Source: Actinomycetes bacterium
Lineage (GTDB): Bacteria; Actinomycetota; Actinomycetes; Actinomycetales; Demequinaceae
Reading direction: 5' to 3'
Assembly (NCBI GenBank): GCA_023432235.1
Contig: JAEYUX010000064.1
Coordinates: 1 to 34,698 of the forward strand
DNA length: 34,698 nt
This document shows positions 31,486-34,698 of the stretch, piece after piece; position 1 is the first letter of the stretch, and each line of letters starts with the position of its first letter. The notes under the pieces were generated by a model that did not search any database, was not told the origin of the DNA, and worked only from the letters and a program-made list of their open reading frames with translations. A program made the translations under genes and the position numbers.

Positions 31486-32001
31486 ATGAGCGAGAACGCC
31501 GTGCCCGACTCCTTTGTTCGTCCCGCCCGGCCGGGTGATGAGGTAGCAATCGGACGAGTTCAGGTGGATTCGTGGATCGCCGCACTTGGAACCCGCCTTG
31601 GCCGACGCCGTCATGACGCCTTTGATCGCGATGCCGTCGTTGCGGGCTGGGCAGCCGCGATCTCGTCTCCCCCCACGCCAGGCCACCGCGTCTTTGTTGC
31701 CGAGCATCTAGGCGAGGTCTGCGGTTTTGTCGCCGTCTCCCCGCCCCGCGACATCATCGCGCTCGAGGTATGCCCAGCGAAGCGTCGGCGGGGTCACGGT
31801 TCACGCTTGCTCGCTGCGGCGGCGGACCACCTGCGCGCGAATGACGCAACCGAGATGCGGATTTGGGCGCTTGCCGATGACACGGTCCGTGCGGACTTTC
31901 TTTCTGCCGCGGGCTTTGGCGAAGCGGCAATGTCGCGCGAACTCGACGGCCCTGGTATCACGATTCCAGAGAAGCTGTGGCACTCCTCGCTTGAGTCCTA
32001 A
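31486..32001 (+). CDS. GNAT acetyltransferase
   Basis: 171 aa. V-R-P-A-R-P-G-D at the N-terminus, W-I-A-A-L-G (a segment usual in this group), G-F-V-A-V-S-P, then the acetyl-CoA loop R-R-G-H-G-S-R-L-L and A-G-F-G-E at the end. Substrate unknown. ATG 31486 lacks a Shine-Dalgarno. It is convergent with the small membrane protein gene (9-base gap). Confidence 0.87.
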   Translation: MSENAVPDSFVRPARPGDEVAIGRVQVDSWIAALGTRLGRRRHDAFDRDAVVAGWAAAISSPPTPGHRVFVAEHLGEVCGFVAVSPPRDIIALEVCPAKRRRGHGSRLLAAAADHLRANDATEMRIWALADDTVRADFLSAAGFGEAAMSRELDGPGITIPEKLWHSSLES

Positions 32002-32010
32002 GTGCCCCAC

Positions 32011-32487
32011 TCAGTGGCGCTTAGCTGCCCGTTGCTCCGCACGAAAGAGCGACGCCGCGTAACGCAATGACTTGCGGGCCATCGACCGGTCCCGCGCGGC
32101 GTCGTACGCATACGCAACGTGGAACCACGCGGCCCAATCCTCGGGCGCCAACTCGACGCCGCGACGTGCCATCTCGTACATGCCGGTCTTTGCGTCTTCG
32201 GTGAAGCGACCGAAGTCGTCTCGTTCGCCGTCATGCATGGGCAATCGACCTTCGGCCTCGAGACGGGTCGCCATCCGTTGCACGGTGGTTCCCAGTCGCC
32301 ACTCATTGACCATCCACCACACGCCGATAGCGGGCAGGACAAAGAGCGCCACGCCAAGAGCGATGGCGATCGGATCGCCTGTCTCGACAAACACAATCGC
32401 GCGACCCACCACCATCGTGAAATACATGGCGAGGATCGCGCAGATTGCCACTGCCCCGAGGAACGCTCGGTTGCGCAACACCCCCAT
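32011..32487 (-). CDS. Small membrane protein with TPR-like C-terminus
   Basis: 158 aa, unknown function. Two membrane segments (about 8-28 and 38-58), then a soluble helical part with W-A-A-W-F-H-V-A-Y-A-Y-D-A-A that resembles a single tetratricopeptide-type repeat. Comparable proteins sit beside dapB in other Micrococcales. Its ATG shares one base with the dapB stop (TAATG), so it is coupled to dapB. It could be involved in membrane protein assembly, but nothing shows this. Confidence 0.8.
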   Translation of the reverse strand: MGVLRNRAFLGAVAICAILAMYFTMVVGRAIVFVETGDPIAIALGVALFVLPAIGVWWMVNEWRLGTTVQRMATRLEAEGRLPMHDGERDDFGRFTEDAKTGMYEMARRGVELAPEDWAAWFHVAYAYDAARDRSMARKSLRYAASLFRAEQRAAKRH

Positions 32488-33230
32488 TACAGGTCCATGA
32501 AGTGATCGAGGCCTACGGTGAGGCCGGGGTGGCGGCCCACCTCGCGGATTCCGAGCAATACGCCCGGCATGAAGCTCGCGCGGTCAAAACTGTCATGACG
32601 GATGGTGAACTGCTCGCCAGGGTTACCCAAGAGCGTTTCTTGGTGCGCGACGAGTCCGCGCAAGCGCACGGAATGGACGCGAATGCCATCGATGAGTGCG
32701 CCTCGTGCTCCGTCCGGGTCGCTCGTCGTTGCGTCCGGTGACGGGGCAATGCCAGCGGCCGCGCGGGCTGCCGCCACCTCACGAAGCGTGTGTGCTGCGG
32801 TGCCGGATGGCGCGTCAACCTTGTCTGGGTGGTGCAGTTCGATGAGCTCAACCGACTCGAAGTACCGCGACGCGACCGCGCTGAATCGCATGGCAAGCAC
32901 GGCGCCAATCGCGAAGTTGGGAGCGATCAGCACGCCAAGCTCCGGCCGCTCCTTCAGGTGTTCGTCGACCCGTGCGAGAGCGTCGGGTCCCCAACCGGAC
33001 GTACCGACTACTACGTGGATTCCTGCATCGATCAACGCGTGCACATTGGCTTCGGTGACCGAGGGCTCCGTAAAGTCAACCGCGATCTGCGCGCCTGCAC
33101 GGGCAGCTGCCACGACGTCATCACCCGCATCCAGTTCAGCGACGACCGTCATGTCCTCCGCGCCATTGACGGCACGCACCACCGTCTGTCCCATGCGCCC
33201 CGCTGCGCCAATGACTGCCACATTGATCAT
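32487..33230 (-). CDS. dapB: 4-hydroxy-tetrahydrodipicolinate reductase
   Basis: NAD(P)H-dependent reduction in the diaminopimelate/lysine pathway, directly after DapA. 247 aa. The nucleotide-binding G-A-A-G-R-M-G is at the N-terminus, G-T-S-G-W in the middle, then the catalytic E-L-H-H-P-D-K and D-A-P-S-G-T-A. ATG 33230 lies 9 bases after the M16 peptidase stop, without a Shine-Dalgarno but with TAGGCT six bases before it. Confidence 0.96.
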   Translation of the reverse strand: MINVAVIGAAGRMGQTVVRAVNGAEDMTVVAELDAGDDVVAAARAGAQIAVDFTEPSVTEANVHALIDAGIHVVVGTSGWGPDALARVDEHLKERPELGVLIAPNFAIGAVLAMRFSAVASRYFESVELIELHHPDKVDAPSGTAAHTLREVAAARAAAGIAPSPDATTSDPDGARGALIDGIRVHSVRLRGLVAHQETLLGNPGEQFTIRHDSFDRASFMPGVLLGIREVGRHPGLTVGLDHFMDL

Positions 33231-33236
33231 GGGTCT

Positions 33237-33242
33237 AGCCTA
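33237..33242 (-). promoter_or_regulatory. Possible leaderless -10 of dapB, using the M16 stop
   Basis: TAGGCT six bases before the dapB ATG. The first three bases are the TAG stop of the upstream peptidase gene. Confidence 0.45.
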
Positions 33243-34574
33243 TGCGCGAGGACCGTCGCTGCTCGGCCCCACACGCACCTCGACCCGCGGGCGGGCGACA
33301 ATCTCGGCGGCCAAGCCGGCCACAGCGTCGGCCGTCACCGCGCGCACTTGATCAAGTGCCTCGCCGATGCTCCATAGTTCGCCAAAGGCGAGCTCTGCCT
33401 TTCCAAGGCGAGACATCCGGGAGTAGGAGTCCTCGAGGCGCAACACCGTTGATCCCGAGATCTGGCCCTTGGCTCGCTCGAGCTCGCTATCCGTCACGCC
33501 GTCGGCGAGACGCTCAAGCTCCGCGTGGAGCAAGGTGACGACATCGTCCGCGCGGCTTGGGCTGCATGCGGCGTACATGCCGAACAGTCCTGTCTCCGCG
33601 TGCCCCTGAGTGAATGAGTACACCGTGTACGCAAGGCCGCGCTTCTCCCGGACCTCCTGGAAGAGCCGGGATGACATGCCAGCGCCGAGCACTGTCGAGA
33701 GCACACCCATTTCGTTGCGACGCGGGTCGGCGGCGCGAATGCCTTCGGTTCCCACCAGCACGTGGGCTTGCTCGATGTCGCGACCGATGATGATGCGGGG
33801 CGTCACCGTTGCGGTGACGGGTGCCAAAGCGTCGCGGCGTGCTGCCGGTGTTGCCGACTCGTCGAGATCCCAGCCCCCAGCGGCAAGTGCTTCGAGAACC
33901 CAGGCGCAGAGTTCGTCATGGTCGACGCCGCCCGCCGCCGTCACGACGAGGTTTGAGGGCGTGTAGTGGCGGCGATAGTGGGCGAGCATCGACTCGTGGG
34001 TGATCGCCTTGATGATGTCGGGGGTGCCGCCGATGGGTGCGCCGAGTGGGTGTCCCCAGTGAATCGACTCGGCGAAGCGCTCATGGGCGACCTCGCCGGG
34101 GTCGTCGTCGCTCATCGCGAGTTCCTCGAGAATGACGCCGCGTTCGAGGTCGAAGTCCTCCGCTTTGAGGGAGGCGGAGGTCACCATGTCGAGGATCACG
34201 GCGGTTGCCATGTGGAGGTCAGTGTCGATGACACGGGCGTAATAGCACGTGTACTCCTTGGCAGTGGCGGCGTTCGACTCGCCACCGACTCGATCGAAGG
34301 CCTCGGCGATGTCGAGGGCGCTACGAGTGGGAGTGCCCTTGAAAAGGAGGTGCTCAAGGAAGTGCGTCGAGCCGGCGTGCTCGGCAGCCTCGTCCCGTGA
34401 ACCAACCCCGAGCCAGGCGCCAATCGTGGCGGAGCGGAGCCCCGGAATGTGCTGCGTGAGGACGCGCACACCGCCCGGGAGGATCGAGCGGCGGAGGATG
34501 GCGCCGTGATCTTGCTCGACGGTCAGATGCGCACCGGGATGACTCGATGCGACGAGTGGGAGGTCATGAGGCAT
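33240..34574 (-). CDS. M16-family zinc metallopeptidase
   Basis: 444 aa, the single-chain bacterial M16B form related to the mitochondrial processing peptidase and PepR. The inverted zinc motif H-F-L-E-H (H71, E74, H75) is intact, with the third ligand Glu in V-I-L-E-E-L (about 150-151). The second, inactive-type half carries the R-E-K-R-G-L-A-Y segment. Cellular substrate unknown. In Actinobacteria this gene usually follows pnp, which would lie beyond the window end. The ATG at 34574 has TAGGCT six bases upstream and no Shine-Dalgarno. Confidence 0.94.
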   Translation of the reverse strand: MPHDLPLVASSHPGAHLTVEQDHGAILRRSILPGGVRVLTQHIPGLRSATIGAWLGVGSRDEAAEHAGSTHFLEHLLFKGTPTRSALDIAEAFDRVGGESNAATAKEYTCYYARVIDTDLHMATAVILDMVTSASLKAEDFDLERGVILEELAMSDDDPGEVAHERFAESIHWGHPLGAPIGGTPDIIKAITHESMLAHYRRHYTPSNLVVTAAGGVDHDELCAWVLEALAAGGWDLDESATPAARRDALAPVTATVTPRIIIGRDIEQAHVLVGTEGIRAADPRRNEMGVLSTVLGAGMSSRLFQEVREKRGLAYTVYSFTQGHAETGLFGMYAACSPSRADDVVTLLHAELERLADGVTDSELERAKGQISGSTVLRLEDSYSRMSRLGKAELAFGELWSIGEALDQVRAVTADAVAGLAAEIVARPRVEVRVGPSSDGPRA

Positions 34575-34580
34575 GCCGTG

Positions 34581-34586
34581 AGCCTA
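34581..34586 (-). promoter_or_regulatory. Possible leaderless -10 of the M16 gene
   Basis: TAGGCT on the minus strand six bases before ATG 34574. No clear -35. Confidence 0.45.
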
Positions 34587-34607
34587 TCCCTCACTCCCCC
34601 ACCCCGA

Positions 34608-34667
34608 GTTTGCGGTGAGTTGTTGGAGGTTCCGGCTCGTTCTGCGCGCGTTTGCGGTGAGTTGTTG
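34608..34667. repeat. Direct repeat GTTTGCGGTGAGTTGTTG, two copies
   Basis: An 18-base sequence occurs at 34608-34625 and again exactly at 34650-34667, 42 bases apart, in the noncoding region upstream of the M16 gene. Confidence 0.85.
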
Positions 34668-34698
34668 AGGGGGCGCCGCGGCGCCGTCTCAACAACTC
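34659..34698. repeat. Inverted repeat/hairpin at window end
   Basis: GAGTTGTTGA (34659-34668) pairs with TCAACAACTC (34689-34698), and between them is the 14-bp palindrome GGCGCCGCGGCGCC (34672-34685). The right arm runs to the last base, so the element probably continues outside the window. It could be a terminator of the neighbouring gene or a dispersed intergenic repeat. Confidence 0.8.

Noticed and set aside
1..34698. CRISPR arrays, tRNA/rRNA genes, insertion sequences, prophage or defence islands
   Set aside because: No spaced repeat arrays, no transposase- or integrase-like proteins, no RNA-gene signatures and no base-composition island seen by eye.

Overview
The window is high-GC, almost wholly coding, and carries a housekeeping block typical of Actinobacteria, most likely order Micrococcales (a Demequina- or Cellulomonas-like genome is my guess, not a proven placement). 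The evidence is the order lexA / LysM protein / nrdR, then dinG, hflX, dapF, miaA, miaB, recX, recA, a DUF3046 gene, clgR, cinA, pgsA, ftsK, rnj, dapA, thyA-folA and dapB. DUF2510 and DUF3046 proteins, a ClgR-type regulator and LexA sites of the form TCGAAC-N4-GTTCGA point the same way. I see no prophage, insertion sequence, CRISPR array, tRNA or rRNA.

Layout. 1-530: the first codons of a leftward lipoprotein gene and a 451-base regulatory gap. 531-3400: serA and a DEAD-box RNA helicase. 3442-5151: a divergent DNA-damage module, with nrdR and a LysM membrane protein leftward and lexA rightward, and three LexA boxes between them. 5261-6145: a DUF2510 membrane protein and a strong terminator. 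6119-9851: the leftward chain hflX-dinG-small protein. 9910-10542: a lone methyltransferase. 10555-16967: the leftward chain recA-recX-rny-miaB-miaA-dapF. 17217-18948: pgsA-cinA-clgR-DUF3046, leftward. 19005-20288: a CapA-family exported protein. 20333-27877: dapA-rnj, then ftsK with a GGDEF/EAL protein, all leftward. 27933-28265: a cupin. 28394-31436: thyA-folA-acetyltransferase-azlC-azlD, rightward. 31486-32001: a second acetyltransferase. 32011-34574: M16 peptidase-dapB-small membrane protein, leftward. 34608-34698: a repeat/hairpin element cut by the window end.

Themes. DNA damage is the strongest: lexA, recA and the LysM gene have LexA boxes. recA and the LysM gene also have sequences resembling the LexA-independent (RecA-NDp / PafBC-type) damage promoter. 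recX and clgR are close by; dinG shows no LexA site. RNA processing is represented by RNase Y, RNase J, miaA, miaB, a DEAD-box helicase and an RsmC-like methyltransferase. Diaminopimelate/lysine synthesis has dapA, dapB and dapF, each in a different transcription unit.

Starts. Many genes have no Shine-Dalgarno but have a TANNNT hexamer exactly 6-8 bases before the start codon (serA, dapF, pgsA, CapA, dapA, thyA, second acetyltransferase, dapB, M16 peptidase). This suggests leaderless transcripts, and I used it to choose several starts. The helicase appears to start at an ATA codon overlapping the serA stop. I found no clearly new multi-gene system. The best leads are the dual-controlled LysM/nrdR unit, the ATA start, the leaderless promoters embedded in upstream stop codons, and the terminal repeat element.
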